Source of the DNA: Pholiota molesta
Lineage: Eukaryota > Basidiomycota > Agaricomycetes > Agaricales > Strophariaceae
Direction of reading: 5' to 3'
DNA: 64,000 nucleotides
Assembly: GCA_014925825.1 (NCBI GenBank)
Contig: JACGCK010000006.1
Location: 744,001-808,000, forward strand
The translations under genes and the position numbers were made by a program. Numbering within the stretch: the stretch's first letter is position 1; each line of letters opens with the position of its first letter. The notes under the pieces were generated by a model, which worked only from the letters and a program-made list of their open reading frames with translations, searched no databases and was not told where the DNA came from. Positions 37,557-49,688 of this stretch are shown piece after piece.

Positions 37557-39672
37557 CTACTGCTGCATTCCTGGTGCTTCAGCCTTTAACGAACTACGTC
37601 CTGCGCGTAAGATTTCGTCTGTTGACAAGAGATTCACAGCAATGACCGAACTTATATGATGTTATCAGCGATTGCACGCCCGAGTTTTGATTGGGATGAG
37701 CTTACCAGGAGTGCAACATCTGCCTCTTCACCCTGTAGTTATCCCAGATGCCCTCAACAGTAGGATCAAAGGGCTCGCCGGATTGCAGATCGATACCGAC
37801 AACATTGCCTTCTGCTTGTTCGTCCTAGAAAAATATTCACGCATTAGCGAAATCCTTCAAGATGAAGAAAATAGATACCCACCTGCAAGGCTACCACAAC
37901 ATCCTGTACATCAAAGCCACCGTTCTGTGCCAAGGTCTTGGGGATGGTGAGGAGAGCATCAGCGAACGCCTGAACGCCCATCTTGACACGGCCTTTCGCA
38001 CTCTTCTTCACTGGCCCGCTCAAATGCGCTGAACAGGCCACTTCGAACGCGCCTGCACCCGGAATGAGACATTCATCTTCGATGGCATTCTTGACAGCTC
38101 GAAGGCCATCGCGAAGGGCATCTTGGATCTGAGCGATGGTGTGCTGGTTGGGACCTTTGATAAGCAGGGTGACCGACTTGGGATCTTTGACATCTTCGAT
38201 GAAGGTGTACTTTTCTTCGCCTAGCGTATGCTCGTACACAAGTCCTGCCCATCCAAGGACGGAGGGAGAGAGATCATCAACCGAGTTTTGCGCAGTTCCT
38301 CCGCAAACGAGTTGAAGCCTATCACACAATTGAATACATCGTTGACCACAAATTGTTAAGTACGCTCACCTCTCCATGTTGCGTCGCTTGGCACGTCGCA
38401 GAGCGAAAATGCCATTCTTCGCCAGCACGTCCAAACTCATAGGATCAATACCCTTTTGGTTGATGATGACAAAGCCCTTGCTCTTTTCCTTGGAGTCGAT
38501 TGCCTGATCGCAAACCTGATTCTTGAGAGCGACGATCTTTTGAAGCTTGGCATCAAGGAATCGGCGTTCAGATTCTACAAGCTTTTCGCGTTGTTCTGCT
38601 GAGGAATAGAAGAAACCAGAATTGACTTCACTGATGAACCCAAGATATATCAAAACCCATGTTTAAGTACACCCAAAATCACTCACGTCTTTTCATACTC
38701 CAAACTGACATTGAGAGTCAGCACAAATGCATTCTCGACGCGCTTAGGCATGTCGGGATGCCTCGCACCATGATCAAGCACAAGCCCTCGGATAAGTTGG
38801 GTTTCAGAAGCCGTCCTATGTTGCATTTTCATGATCTCCACCATGTGAAGATCAATAGGCTCCCGCCATGGCTCATCTGTTTCTGTTATACCTTCAGTGG
38901 AGGAAGATTTAAAAAAATACCAAGAAACTAACTTGGTGCGGGATTACGCGGCTGGATGGCCAACACGGCATCGACGACATCCGCAGCGAGTTGTTTCGCG
39001 AGGGCGCTATTGAGTTTGGTCGATAGGGAAGTATTAGCAATATTGATTAAGGTTGCACGATCCATCTTCATAGGTACTTTGAACGCGTCGAGGAACTAGA
39101 GTAAGGTATAGAATATATATATCAAATCAGTTGAGAGTAATCCAGCACAGTAACGTAATGCTTGCCTTGAGCGCCTCCTTTTTGGCGAGATCGAAGCCCT
39201 CACCAATTACAGTGGGATGCACGCCCTCAGAAATATAACGATCTGCCTGCTTCAGCAGCTCTCCAACTAGCAGAACAACAGATGTCGTTCCATCTCCAAC
39301 TTGATCGTCCTGGGCGACGGCCGTCCGTGCAATCATGGCAGCGGTAGGATTTTGGATTTGCATCTCTGAGAGCAGAACCTTCCCATCTTTTGTCATTTTG
39401 ATTTGACCAGCACCATCGACAAGCATCTTGAGTGTTCCTCTAGGCCCTACATATCCAATCGTATATCACCATCAGCCAGTCCACAAATTTTAACACGCAA
39501 TACTCACCCAAGTTGCCTTTAACAACACCTGCAAGTCCCATCGCTCCATTGGTGTTAACCTGGTCAACACCGATGAATATCAGGCAAAGTAGAAGGTCTA
39601 TAGACGCACCTGGAGAGCCGCCGCCCTTCTTACGCTCTCCGCCTTCGGGTTGATGAGTTCGATGCTGGACAT
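37557..39672 (-). CDS. CCT6: Chaperonin TRiC/CCT subunit zeta
   Basis: Subunit of the eight-member cytosolic group II chaperonin that folds actin, tubulin and other proteins with ATP. The start at 39672 gives [20 protein letters not shown]. Landmarks: [21 protein letters not shown] apical start ([16 protein letters not shown] is readable), [19 protein letters not shown] (ATP site GDGTTS), [34 protein letters not shown], then [16 protein letters not shown] near the end and [17 protein letters not shown] before the stop at 37557-37559. About nine introns. The intron at 39165-39096 starts GCAAGC (GC-AG). The last intron uses the acceptor TATAAG, because the downstream CAACAG would create a stop. 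Family length (about 550) fits. Confidence 0.95.
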
Positions 39673-40013
39673 GATATTTGGTTGAGCAGAAATACGCGTC
39701 GAGACTTGTCTTGATTTGGATCTGACCGCGTTTCCTCGTATTTGTGGCTCCGCTTCAATTCTTTATCTTATCGTTTCTCTCGACCCTCGGTTGCTTCAAT
39801 CTCAGAAATTTACAGAGATTGTGCAACACAAGCATATCAATATTGCCTACAAGGTACTGGAATAGACAAATACCCTAAATAAAAAAATTAATTACATCGT
39901 CACTAAAAAGATCGTGTTTCACAGTTTCTAGTCCAATTAATTAACAAATGAGTGGAAACAAACGTCGAACAAACGAGAGTAATAAAACACGTTTCCCTTG
40001 CTGACACCACATG
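39673..40013. other. Promoter side of CCT6 and 3' flank of the orphan gene
   Basis: 341 bases, AT-rich near 39880-39960. No open frame, repeat or RNA gene of note. Confidence 0.45.
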
Positions 40014-42702
40014 TTATTGAGTAAAAAATCCCTTCGAACTACGTGATCTCTGCGCTAAAGAATCAGAATGACTGCGCGAAGCTTGACTTGGCAACGTTGG
40101 GGAGTGAGATTGTTGTGCTCGCTGACGATGCTCGGTCTTTCCATTGTGCCAGTTTTCGTCGAGCTCTTCGAGGAAGTGAAGGATCTGCTTGTAAGGATTG
40201 GAGTTGTACTTCGGAGGTGATGTGTCGTTGATCAGACTCTCGACTCTAGGATCCTCATAATGGTATCCCTGCTTGCCATATTTCATCAAGAGGTCCATGG
40301 TTTTGTTGCACATCTGAAGGTAATTTTTTTCGTCGATTTTCAGTGCTTGAACGATATGCTCCTAAAACAAGGGAATTAGCACTCAACGATGATACCTCAA
40401 AATGCTAGGCATACATCTGCAATAAGTTGCTGAAAACCTTTAACAGCCTTGCCTCGTAATTCTTTGCACTTCTTCGTGACAAATTCATATTGTTTGAGCA
40501 CATCCGCAACTTTATTTCCAGCTTTAGCTTTGTAGAAAGCGGGCCAAGTTGAATCCTCCTGCAATAGACGGTCAACTGCTGCAATGAATTCTCCATCGGG
40601 TTCAGGAGACACGGATTCGGAATCTGACGGCTCGGGTCGAAGAGAACGCATACTAGGTCCTGCTGGAGAAATTGGACGCGGAGAGTGTCGTGGTAAAGGC
40701 AGTGGAGGCGGAAATGTGTAAAGAGGTGGAGCTGTGTCCATCGGGTTGCTTTGTCTGCGTGTGAGGCCGCTACTATCAGTGTTGGCGTGTCCGCCTGAAT
40801 AATGAGGGCTCGCATGACGCGGACTGTGTCCAGAAGAATACTGGTGGGAATAACTATGCCTAGGGGTTTTGTTAGGACCTGTATATGATTGTGGAACAGC
40901 GCGTTGGCCATCATAATCGTCAAAAGATGGCGAATTTGGTCGCTTGCGAGCGTCTTTCACAATTATTTGAGGTGATCGCCGATCGACATCCATAGAGTTA
41001 GACTGAGCATCATCATAGCTTGGCCCTAATAATTCGGTCGGAATTTTCGGGGCCAGAGGAGGCCCACCAGGAAGAGGAAGCTGTAGAGCGGTTTGGTATT
41101 TGGACATTGAATTTATTAGGTTATATACTCACCAACTCGACCACTAGATCGAAAGTCCTATCGGGATGAATACCGACATTTGCGGACATAATTTCGTCCT
41201 GATTGTCCGCTGTCACACGCAGAATAAATTGCCTGTATTTCCCCCGTAGTGTATATGCTCTTGCAGGACCTGCAAGCACAGAAAAAGATGAATCAAGTGA
41301 AATGATCCCAGGTAGATCACGAAGTACCGTCTATCCTCGATGGTCCACGTTGCAGTTGGTAAGCCTGTTGGCAGAGCGCAAAGATAAAGGAAGATCGGAG
41401 GAGGAAAAAAAGAAACAGCACGAACAATGTCCCTTGAATCTGCCCAAAACCCATCTTCAGGTACATCGCTTTGCCTTAGAGGCACTTTTACTTCGGCAAG
41501 TTGATGATCGATTGTCCCGCTTCGCATATCCTGTATTAGGAGCGTGACCATCCGAAGAGGATACTTGCTTCGTTTCTGGGCTGCAATAGGATACATTAGC
41601 GATATTTGCAAGGTCGCTACCTATTATGTGCCTTACCCTCCTCAGAGGCATCATACCCGGCCATAGGACCGCCATAGGCTTGTTGATACTCTCTTTCCCG
41701 TTGTTCTCGCGAGAAAGGTGGGTGATCTTGTCGATAATAAGGAGGGCTGGCTGCTGGAGGGACGGATGATGACCCGTGATAGTTAGAGGAAGATGTGCTT
41801 GAGTGCGAAGCTGAAAGAGGATAGTGCGAAGGAGGTGGTTGATGCTGAGAGTAACTCGACGGATGCTGACTAGATGGCTGATAATCAGGCTGTGATGACG
41901 AAGATTTCGTTTTGGCAGGTTGCGATCTGTTTCTGGAGGACGCGGTAGGTGGATGAGCAGGCTGAGATCTGCTTGCGGTACTGCGTGAATCGGGGGCTTT
42001 TGCTCGTGACGGGTTTGAGGCTTTCGAAGACGGCGTCGGGATAGGTGGATGATCTGCCGCAGCAGAATTTTCTCGGCTGCTATCCTTTGGAGGACCCGAC
42101 ACTCCGCGGTACATCGAAGCGTATGGCCCTGAACCACGATCAACCGGTGGATCTCCACTAGGTGTTGGGTCATATGTCTGAATACGGAACCGGGACTGCT
42201 GTCCTGGGTAAGCATCTGTTCTTTTGATTCTGGGCTTTTTGGGCTTCTCTACTGGTTTGGACACGGGAGGTTGAAAAACTGCCTGGCCCGGCAAGAACAT
42301 GCCCGGCTTTGGAACAGTCTCTGAGACCTGAGCTTCATATGTGTTGATACTCTGTGGAGGCTGATCAGAGGAAAACCCTAGTGCCTGACGAATAAGAGGT
42401 CTTGTTTGAGGCGGAGGGGTATCATCATTCGCGATAGACTGCATCGTAGAGTCGCCTTCTTCCGTGTGTGCAGGCGAAGCAATTCTGTGGGAGGATGCCT
42501 AGAGCATAATGTCAATATCGCGACTGGGCCTTTAGATGGTCTGGATAGACGAACAGGTCGCTCATTGGAAGATTCTCGACTGCTTCTGCATGAATAAAAT
42601 TTTAGAAGACAGAGGCAATAGTTATCGATAAGAAACTCACGATGAATCGTCACCCGAACCTCGTTGTCTTCCGCGGCCGATCTCGCCATCGTATTCGCCC
42701 AT
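40014..42702 (-). CDS. Proline/serine-rich protein, family not recognised
   Basis: I do not recognise this protein. The start at 42702 (MGEYDGEIGRGRQRGSGDDS) is followed by an intron and about 10 exons to the stop at 40014. Three parts can be seen. The first (about 42460-41620) is disordered and rich in Ser, Pro and Gln. The centre (about 41600-41110) looks folded and conserved: RMVTLLIQDMRSGTIDHQLA, PSRIDGPARAYTLRGKYRQF, and DRTFDLVVELLPLPGGPPLA across a splice. A second Ser/Pro stretch follows, then helical C-terminal pieces (FVTKKCKELRGKAVKGFQQL; YKQILHFLEELDENWHNGKT). The sandwich of disordered regions around a small beta-rich core suggests a nuclear regulatory or scaffold protein, but that is only an impression. 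Exon joins are tentative at the 5' end. Confidence 0.7.
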
Positions 42703-43242
42703 CGATGTTTTTTTGCGGGAAGGAAAGGGAAAGATGTCGACGAGACTGTGGGTCGCGAAAATACGCTGTATATGTACAATGGCGTGGGGTTACGTGTTGC
42801 AATGCTGCCAATTTAAGCCCTTTCAAAAGTTGAACAACGGCCGAGAAAGGCAATTGTGTAGGATCAGGTGGATTTGACCAGGTGGTCACGAAGCCTTTTA
42901 GGAGACAAGAGACGGCTTAAAGCCTTTTGACATGAGGAAACCGGAGGCAGATGATGGGCCGATGAGAACCAGTGAAAAGCAGGGTTTGGCAGTGCCCACA
43001 GCCCACAGATCCACAAATGGACACACAAATACTTCTTCTCAAATTGCTTTATGTGGTAATTTTACAGATGGCTTCCCACACCACAGCCACCGGCCAAGCT
43101 GCCGGATTTGACTTTCCTATCGATAAGGGACATTGAATCCGTCATGTGTGTATATTTCTCCATTTTCCACAACCAAATCAGCACAGAATCGTACAAAGAA
43201 TACAAGCGATTGAAAAGGGTATTTCTCTAGGACACAATGGCA
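42703..43242. other. Intergenic between orphan and amidohydrolase-like genes
   Basis: About 540 bases with the promoter side of the Pro/Ser-rich gene and the 3' flank of the amidohydrolase-like gene. A T/A-rich stretch lies near 43030-43060. No gene seen. Confidence 0.45.
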
Positions 43243-44431
43243 TTACGCTCCTTCCTCCTTCTTTCCGGCATAGACCTTCTCCGCATTGCCGTAGAATACA
43301 GCATCAACGAAATCTTGTTCGATCCCGAGCTCCGCAAGGGATTCTCGTGCGATCTCATACCAATCAGCCACGTTAGACGGAGCCTTCGAAGATGAAGAAG
43401 GGGAAGATCCAAAGATAATACGCTGGTATCCAAAGGCTTCCATAACAGGTCCGACTGAAGGGATAAATGACTAAGGTGAACAAAAGGACACAATAGAAAT
43501 GTTTATGGTAGACTTACGGTACATCTTAATGCGACGTTTCCATTCCTTTATTTGCTGGGTGTCAGCTGCCTCGATAGGGCTTCCTGGGAAAGGTGTCTGA
43601 GGTGTTGGGACATCCCAAGACGGTGGGAGGAACTTGACATAGACTTGGGGAATGAGCGACAATGCGGCAACCTGCGACTGGAAAGCGAGGTATGTGGGAT
43701 GATTCATGAGTTTGACGATGGGCAGATCGAGATCATGGGGAGGCGGCAGAATGTTCGCTGTATTTGGATATCAGTATCTGATTCCGCAACAGTGAAAGAA
43801 GAAACGTACACAAAACGATCGGAGGTACCGTTTCGAGATCAGCAGTCGCTTTAGCCATGAGATCCTCGAACCCTTCTAGTAGAGAATCTGAGAGGGTTGC
43901 TTGAACATCAATATCAACGGAATGTCCGCCTTTGAGCGCCCATCTTAGTCCCTCGACAGCTTCAGGCGAAACCTTGGTGAAGACAGTAGACAAGGAGATC
44001 GGTGCCCCTGAAGATGTGATTAGGTCTTCGAGAGCAGGTTCAGGTTTCTCTAGATCGAAAGGAATTGTGAAGGAAATGATTTGAGAGTCCTTCGAGTTTG
44101 ATTTGTATCTGGACAAACCGATCTTGTGGTCAATGATGGAACGAAGGATGGTTTCGACGATTACTTACGAGGTAAGCGCCTTGTCAAGCTCTCCAGTTGG
44201 CAGAGCGAGGACAATTCCTCGTATTTTGCTGCCTAGGGCCTGACCAGCCTCTTTCTTCCACTGGCTGTAGCTCGCGTCCTTGGAAACGACATTCGCATCA
44301 ATGACTTTGGCAGGCTGTAGGCTGTTGGGGCTGGGTGGATTCGGGAAAGACTCTAAGGTACCAGTATTGGGAGGGGTGAATGCTGAGAGGGGAAGTTTAG
44401 GAAGGTCTTTTGGGAACTTGCGGGGAGCCAT
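43243..44431 (-). CDS. Amidohydrolase-like TIM-barrel metal-dependent hydrolase
   Basis: Probable member of the amidohydrolase 2 / TIM-barrel metal hydrolase superfamily. It starts at 44431 (MAPRKFPKDLPKLPLSAF) and has about five exons to the stop at 43243. Middle pieces: QIISFTIPFDLEKPEPALED, PEAVEGLRWALKGGHSVDID, DLPIVKLMNHPTYLAFQSQV. The C-terminal part YQRIIFGSSPS followed by DWYEIARESLAEL and DAVFYGNAEKVY is the usual family ending (last strand, then a helix with the NA-x-x-Y motif). I did not find a full set of metal-binding His/Asp residues, so activity and substrate are open. It follows the coiled-coil gene in tandem. Confidence 0.6.
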
Positions 44432-44553
44432 GGTGGATTGTAGATGAGAGTCGTTGGCAAGGTGTGTGTATGTAGTTATGATTATGTTCAGAACAAAGAG
44501 GCACTGTCTAATCTCTTCATCAATCCTGATCGGGTCACACTTGATGGTGTCTC

Positions 44554-45649
44554 CTACACTACCGAACCCGAGTCTGTTGGTCCCAACGTCTCGGAATATT
44601 CATCTGCCATGTATACTGACTGCGCCCACCTTCGTGTTCGCTCAGACTGCTTGAAAATCAGTCCAGTGTCGAGGCTGAGCCGACGAGAAACTCACCCGTT
44701 CGTCATTGCTATCCTCCGATAGGAACTTGTCAAATGCTTCAATAGCATTCCGTCGCTCCTCGTTCCGTCCTTGCTCCCAGCCTTCCTTGACACCTTCTTT
44801 TCTCCCTTTCTTCAGGCCTTCTTTCACCCCCAGCTTCCGTCCATCGCGAAACCCTATTTCATATCCTTCGTCGTGCCCATCTTCCCTTCCATTCTCATAC
44901 CATCTATCAACCAGCACCTTTATTTGGCTCTCTCGTTCTTTCCCCTGGATCTCGTATTCACGCAACGCTGTCTGATGCTTTCGCATCAGCTCTTGCGCCT
45001 TCGCTTCCGAATCTTGCAGCTCCTGCAGTTCTCGCTTCATCGATCGCGCATCATCCTGTAACCACTTCGCCTCTCTTTGAGACGCCTCCAAACGAATCTG
45101 GTATTCCCTCATATCTCTTTCGAGGCGTATTGACTCGTTCTCCTGTCTCTCTCTTTCAGCTTCCGCCACTTTGGCTCGCACTAGGGCCTCGCGCTCTTGA
45201 CGCTCCGCAAAGTCGGCTCGCGCTACAGCTTCATCCGCTCGGTGCATCTCCTGTTCCAAGCGGTCTCCTGAAGTGTGTAGAAGACTTTTCAAGTGATTTG
45301 CTTGACGTTGCTCTTCGGCTATTGCGGCAACAGCGAGATAAGGGGACCGATGCTCACGCCGTCTGCCTGGCGATCGCGATGGGCGTCGGCCATCTTTCCT
45401 CAAGTTCTCGGTAGATCCGGATGATAGGAGCGTAGGATCGTGGAGTACCCTCAGTAAAGGAGACGGCGAATATGTGGCGTCGCGCATTTGAGATATCAAA
45501 TCAACGCTGAACATGATACATAGTGATGAGTGATTCAAATTCTGACACTATCAAACGAGTGAAGCTCACCCTGAATTTGAAGCAGGACCAGCAGGACCAG
45601 CCTCTCCATGATCTTCTATCTGCGGCAGGGGTTTATCGTGCACAGGCAT
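44554..45649 (-). CDS. Coiled-coil protein with a ten-fold GX3 motif
   Basis: Three exons. The start at 45649 (MPVHDKPLPQIEDHGEAG) is the only in-frame Met upstream of the first intron, but it is tentative. Exon 2 (about 45511-44697) encodes a basic segment, then about 150 residues of continuous Glu/Arg/Gln-rich helix (AEERERQENES-type heptads, QLRMKRELQELQ), clearly a coiled coil. Next come about 42 residues with Gly at every fourth position: eleven Gly, that is ten GX3 units from GREDG through VKEGWEQG (44769-44891). A donor after SNDER and a last exon end in GPTDSGSVV at 44554. Deca-GX3 motifs are known from Yae1 and Lto1, which help deliver the Fe-S protein Rli1/ABCE1; the rest here does not resemble either. 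Function unknown. Confidence 0.7.
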
Positions 45650-46010
45650 TAGAGGTCTTCGCGATCGTGATGACTTCCGTTTCTGCTTGCACACTGGTGA
45701 AGACGCGTCTTGCGGGGAGAATAGACTCCAGCTTCTGCGAATGATGCCCCAGTGTCATTCTTTATTTATCTGCTTCTCCGCAGTGACTGCAGCCCCCCAA
45801 CCCCACGTTACTAACACGCGTAAGGCGTGCAAAGTCCATGCCTCAAGGCGCGCCGTATTTCGGCGCATCGCCTCAGATAAGAACGCGGCCATAAATGTGC
45901 ACCAAAGGCCTTCTGAATGCTTGGCTTGCCTTTGGTTTGTCGCTATGTAGCATGAGTCCGGACTCCATACCAAGGTTCAGGTACAGAATATTGCTTCCAA
46001 GTGTGTATAC

Positions 46011-46018
46011 TATAAATA
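46011..46018 (+). promoter_or_regulatory. Orphan consensus TATA box
   Basis: TATAAATA inside the 15-mer TATACTATAAATAGA (46006-46020), which occurs again at 50098-50112 downstream of the first lipase. No gene is recognised close downstream here. Confidence 0.3.
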
Positions 46019-48208
46019 GAATGCACCTCTTTGTACAGTTTGGGAAGATCTGAATATGTTCTATTATACTTCTTAAGCTTCGAGCGTAATGAGTGAAAGG
46101 ACCGCACCGCCTTTGGCTTGCAGGCTCTGTTTTCGATCGGTATAAGTGTATCAAATTAAATGCCTAGTCTACATCCCAATGATATGATATCAAGTTGATG
46201 ATGCGTATGATCGTGAGGTTGGTGTGTCCACTGTCAACTCTATGGAGTGGTTCTTTCTGACATGCTTCAATGACACCGCCGTCTACAAGGCAACTTTTTT
46301 ACGACCATATCCTGAATGGTTTCAAGCTGCAATACTGCTATGCGCCTTCTGGAACCCTATTATAGTAATATTTACACAACTAAGTCATGCGAAATACCAA
46401 GTGCAAATCAAATTAGAAGAATAACGGGCTACCGGTTGCTTCCCTGAGGGAAGAAACCATTGCCTCCGTTCATGCGGTATAACTGTAAGTAGCTGTAATT
46501 CTCTTGTATACAGATGTCAGTGTTACAGTCTATCATGTTATTTACTTTTCTCTGGCAATATTGATCGACAAATCCTCCGCAGATTATCCTGTTATTGTGT
46601 GGTACCAGTAAGATTTCTGAAATGCGATCAAATGATTTATAAGATGCTTAGCAGGGCGCATCTGCAATCGCTTTACTCTGCCAAACGATGCTCACTTAAA
46701 TAGCATTCGCCTGACAGACCTCATTGATTTGAACATGCATATAAATACCAATCATTCAAACTGTTTCGAAATCCCAGCAAGCTTAAGCCGCATTCTTAAT
46801 GGCGTCTGGGTACCTATACCGCGGGCAGACATTGAAATATCAGCTCGTGCCACTGGGCGCTTAATCTGAGGTACCAACGAGGTGACCACAACTAGCACAT
46901 GACGCATAATCTTCAGTTTTCGGCCAGATAAATTTATCAGGTTGGACATTGGCTATAATAAGAAGTGCTTTTGTCGGAGTTAAGCTCTCTTTTTCTCGGG
47001 AAAAAAACGACCGAATTGTTCGTGGAGGTGGATACGAATTGAGCTCAAGAGAGGTATTTTCGGAAGTCGGCACTCCGCGAGAATTAGTCAACACGAACCT
47101 TGCAGTATATAATCAGCGTATATAATCTCGAGGAAAGGTGTAAAAGGCAATAAAAGGTCATCTGGTTATCTCCCTTGTGCTTTACCCCAAATCACAAGCT
47201 AGATAAGTGTGTAACCAGATACTTACCATCTTAAATTGTACTTCGATTACAAGGTCCTTCGTATACCATGTAAAATTTTGCGAAGATCCTATCTCTGTCG
47301 CTCTATCCAATGAGCTTTTGGGTTCCAGCATCTCGTGGGGAAATAATATTGCTTCCAGTGGCAGCAACAGAGTTGCCAGTCGAGGTAGGCTGATTGTTTG
47401 ACGTCGCTACGATCTCAGGAAACCTACACCCATCAGAGATTACAACATTCACAGCTAAAGAGCAGCGTCAAAATGCAACGACATTGACTATGTTGGCAGG
47501 AAACCTCATCAGCTGTGTACAATTCCATTGGCAGATACCAGCAGATACCTCGGAAGAGCTCGCTTGACGTTCGACTGCTATGTACATACTCCGAATGGGG
47601 TTTCTATAGGACCGTTTTCTGCTCTTAATGTGCTATTTCAAGTGCCCCGGACCTTCATGCTTGTCGTAATCCTCTTCTTAAGCTTCCTCTGATCTCTAAC
47701 CCCGCCTTTATTGTTAAATGCGAATCAGCCAAGCCTGGGGAGGATGCTAATAATAGAACCACACTCGTTGCATGCACTAAATCATATGAAGTCCTTCAAT
47801 ACCAAGATAATTGTGTCTATACCACGGGATTATTTTTCGTTCGCATTACAGCTATCAGGGACAACAGGCGACTTAACTATACAATCTTTGCATCCTAATG
47901 CCATCGGATGAGGCCACGCCGGTCCAAATCACTCAGTTCCCCGTCATGAGAATAGTCACAGGATATGAAGGCATCTACTCAACGCCATGTGTATCTCTAT
48001 CACGATGTTCGGCGTTGAATTTAAAAGTCCTTTATGGGAATTATACTTGACATTGATTGGTTGCTCCAAAGTCCTTGGTCAAACGAGAATCAGGCTCAGC
48101 TTTGCAAACGCGAGGTCGATATGCCCTTTCTAGCGAGGCGAGTCGTCAATCTGCCAGAGAAAATAGCAATTTTCCATCACTTTCTTGGCTTTCTCATAAC
48201 TCTGTTTC

Positions 48209-48221
48209 CTATATTTAAAGG
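48209..48221 (+). promoter_or_regulatory. TATA-like element of lipase gene 1
   Basis: CTATATTTAAAGG lies about 80 bases upstream of the ATG, the expected spacing for a TATA box with a short leader. Confidence 0.45.
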
Positions 48222-48297
48222 CAAGATTTTATTCCCTTCAGTCAGAACATCCTCCTTGGACATTCGAAATCCAGTGTCTGATTTTTCAGTTTCGACG

Positions 48298-49688
48298 ATG
48301 CATCTTCTCTCAATCTATATTACATTCGCTGGAATTGCTGCGCGGACGGTCTATGCTGCTCCCACGGCGCTTGAAGAACGCAGTGTGTCGACATTGTCGG
48401 CTTCGGATCTGGCTGGCCTTGCGCCATTTACCCAGTTCGCGCGTGCAGCGTACTGCCCTACCAGCGCGCTCAAAAATTGGTCGTGTGGACGTAAGTTTTA
48501 TTCGTTTATTCGACTTTAGCAAACACTAACTTCTAGGGAAAGAGGCTTGCAGTGCTAATTCGGACTTTCAGCCAACATTGGTTGGAGGTGATGGAAATGG
48601 AGTCCAAATATGTGAGTTATAACTTATTGCTGTAGATTTAAAGCTTGACTCGAATGATCTAAATAAAACAGACTTCGTCGGCTATTCTCCCTCTCAAAAA
48701 AGCATCATTGTGGCGCATGAAGGCACTGACCCCACTCAACTGTAAAGGAAATAATTTCCAATTCAATATCTATTGCAGTTATTGATATCATATCATATTT
48801 TCGCAGCTTGTCCGATCTGACAGATATCAACATTCTCATGGACCCATTGGATACAAAGCTATTCCCTGGCGTGTCCTCATCTGTCCAAGTACACGATGGT
48901 TTCAGAAACGAACACGCACTGACTGCCAAAACAATCTTGACGGAAGTTGAGCGATTGATATCCGCGAAGGGCACTACTAGTGTTATAACAGTGAGTTTAT
49001 TTTCTTTCAATTTCGTCTTTTTTCTGAGCGCTTTTTGATTCACAGGTTGGCCACTCACTCGGCGGCGCTTTGGCAGAGCTTGACGCGCTATTTTTGACTC
49101 TGAATCTTCCATCGACGACCTCCGTCAGGGCTGTAACCTATGGCACACCCCGTGTTGGAAATCCAGCCTTTGCTGCATTGATAGACTCAAAGGTAGAATT
49201 GTTGGTGTATCCGACGCGATCAAGAATGTAATGTAATTATTCTGTACTCTTAATCTAGGTCCCGAACTTCAGGCGCATTAACAATAAAGACGGTAAATTC
49301 GCACCTGTTTATTCCCTTGTTACCGCTGGTTAACTGATATCTCCCTCGTAGATATTGTTCCCATAGTTCCAGGTCGATTCTTAGGGTTCCAACATCCGCA
49401 TGGCGAGGTCCACATTCTCTCCCCTGGAAATGCCGTTTCTTGCTCTGGCGAGTGTCCCATCTCCAAGTGTTGGACGTGATTACTGACAACAAATTTTCTT
49501 GTCATGTATTCAGGTGACGATGATGCCACAGACTCACAATGTCAGATCCAATCCGTTCCAAACATTTTTGAAGGAAACATTCTCGATCACGTAAGTCTTG
49601 TAGTTTGTCCCAAGTCCATTTTCTCTGACAATTTTGATAGCTGGGGCCATACGAAGGAATCTCCATCGGGACTATTTTCTGTACATGA
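48298..49688 (+). CDS. Secreted class 3 lipase, tandem copy 1
   Basis: Extracellular alpha/beta hydrolase of the fungal class 3 lipase family (triacylglycerol lipase or feruloyl-esterase-like). Nine exons: 48298-48490, 48537-48611, 48672-48741, 48807-48990, 49046-49192, 49259-49292, 49352-49447, 49514-49590, 49641-49688; sum 924 nt, 307 residues, all phases consistent. The signal peptide is about 20 residues (MHLLSIYITFAGIAARTVYA). The nucleophile elbow is GHSLGGALAELD, and the probable acid and base are in DIVPIVPG and the His of GEVHILSPGN. Cys pairs are likely (YCPTS, WSCG, VSC, SQCQ, FCT). It ends IGTIFCT. Intron 7 begins GCGAGT (GC-AG) where the neighbouring copy has GTGAGC. The broad substrate class is firm; the exact ester is unknown. 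Confidence 0.93.

Larger units (their letters stand above)
45650..48297. other. Gene-poor, AT-rich stretch
   Basis: About 2.6 kb with no confident gene. Minus-strand frames at 47182-47401 (NFTWYTKDLVIEVQFKM) and 46864-47094 (KALLIIANVQPDKFIWPKTE, then CASCGHLVGTS) look partly coding and a GTAAGT donor follows the first, but the phases do not join, so at most this is a decayed gene. A consensus TATA box lies at 46011 and the lipase promoter at the right end. Confidence 0.45.
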
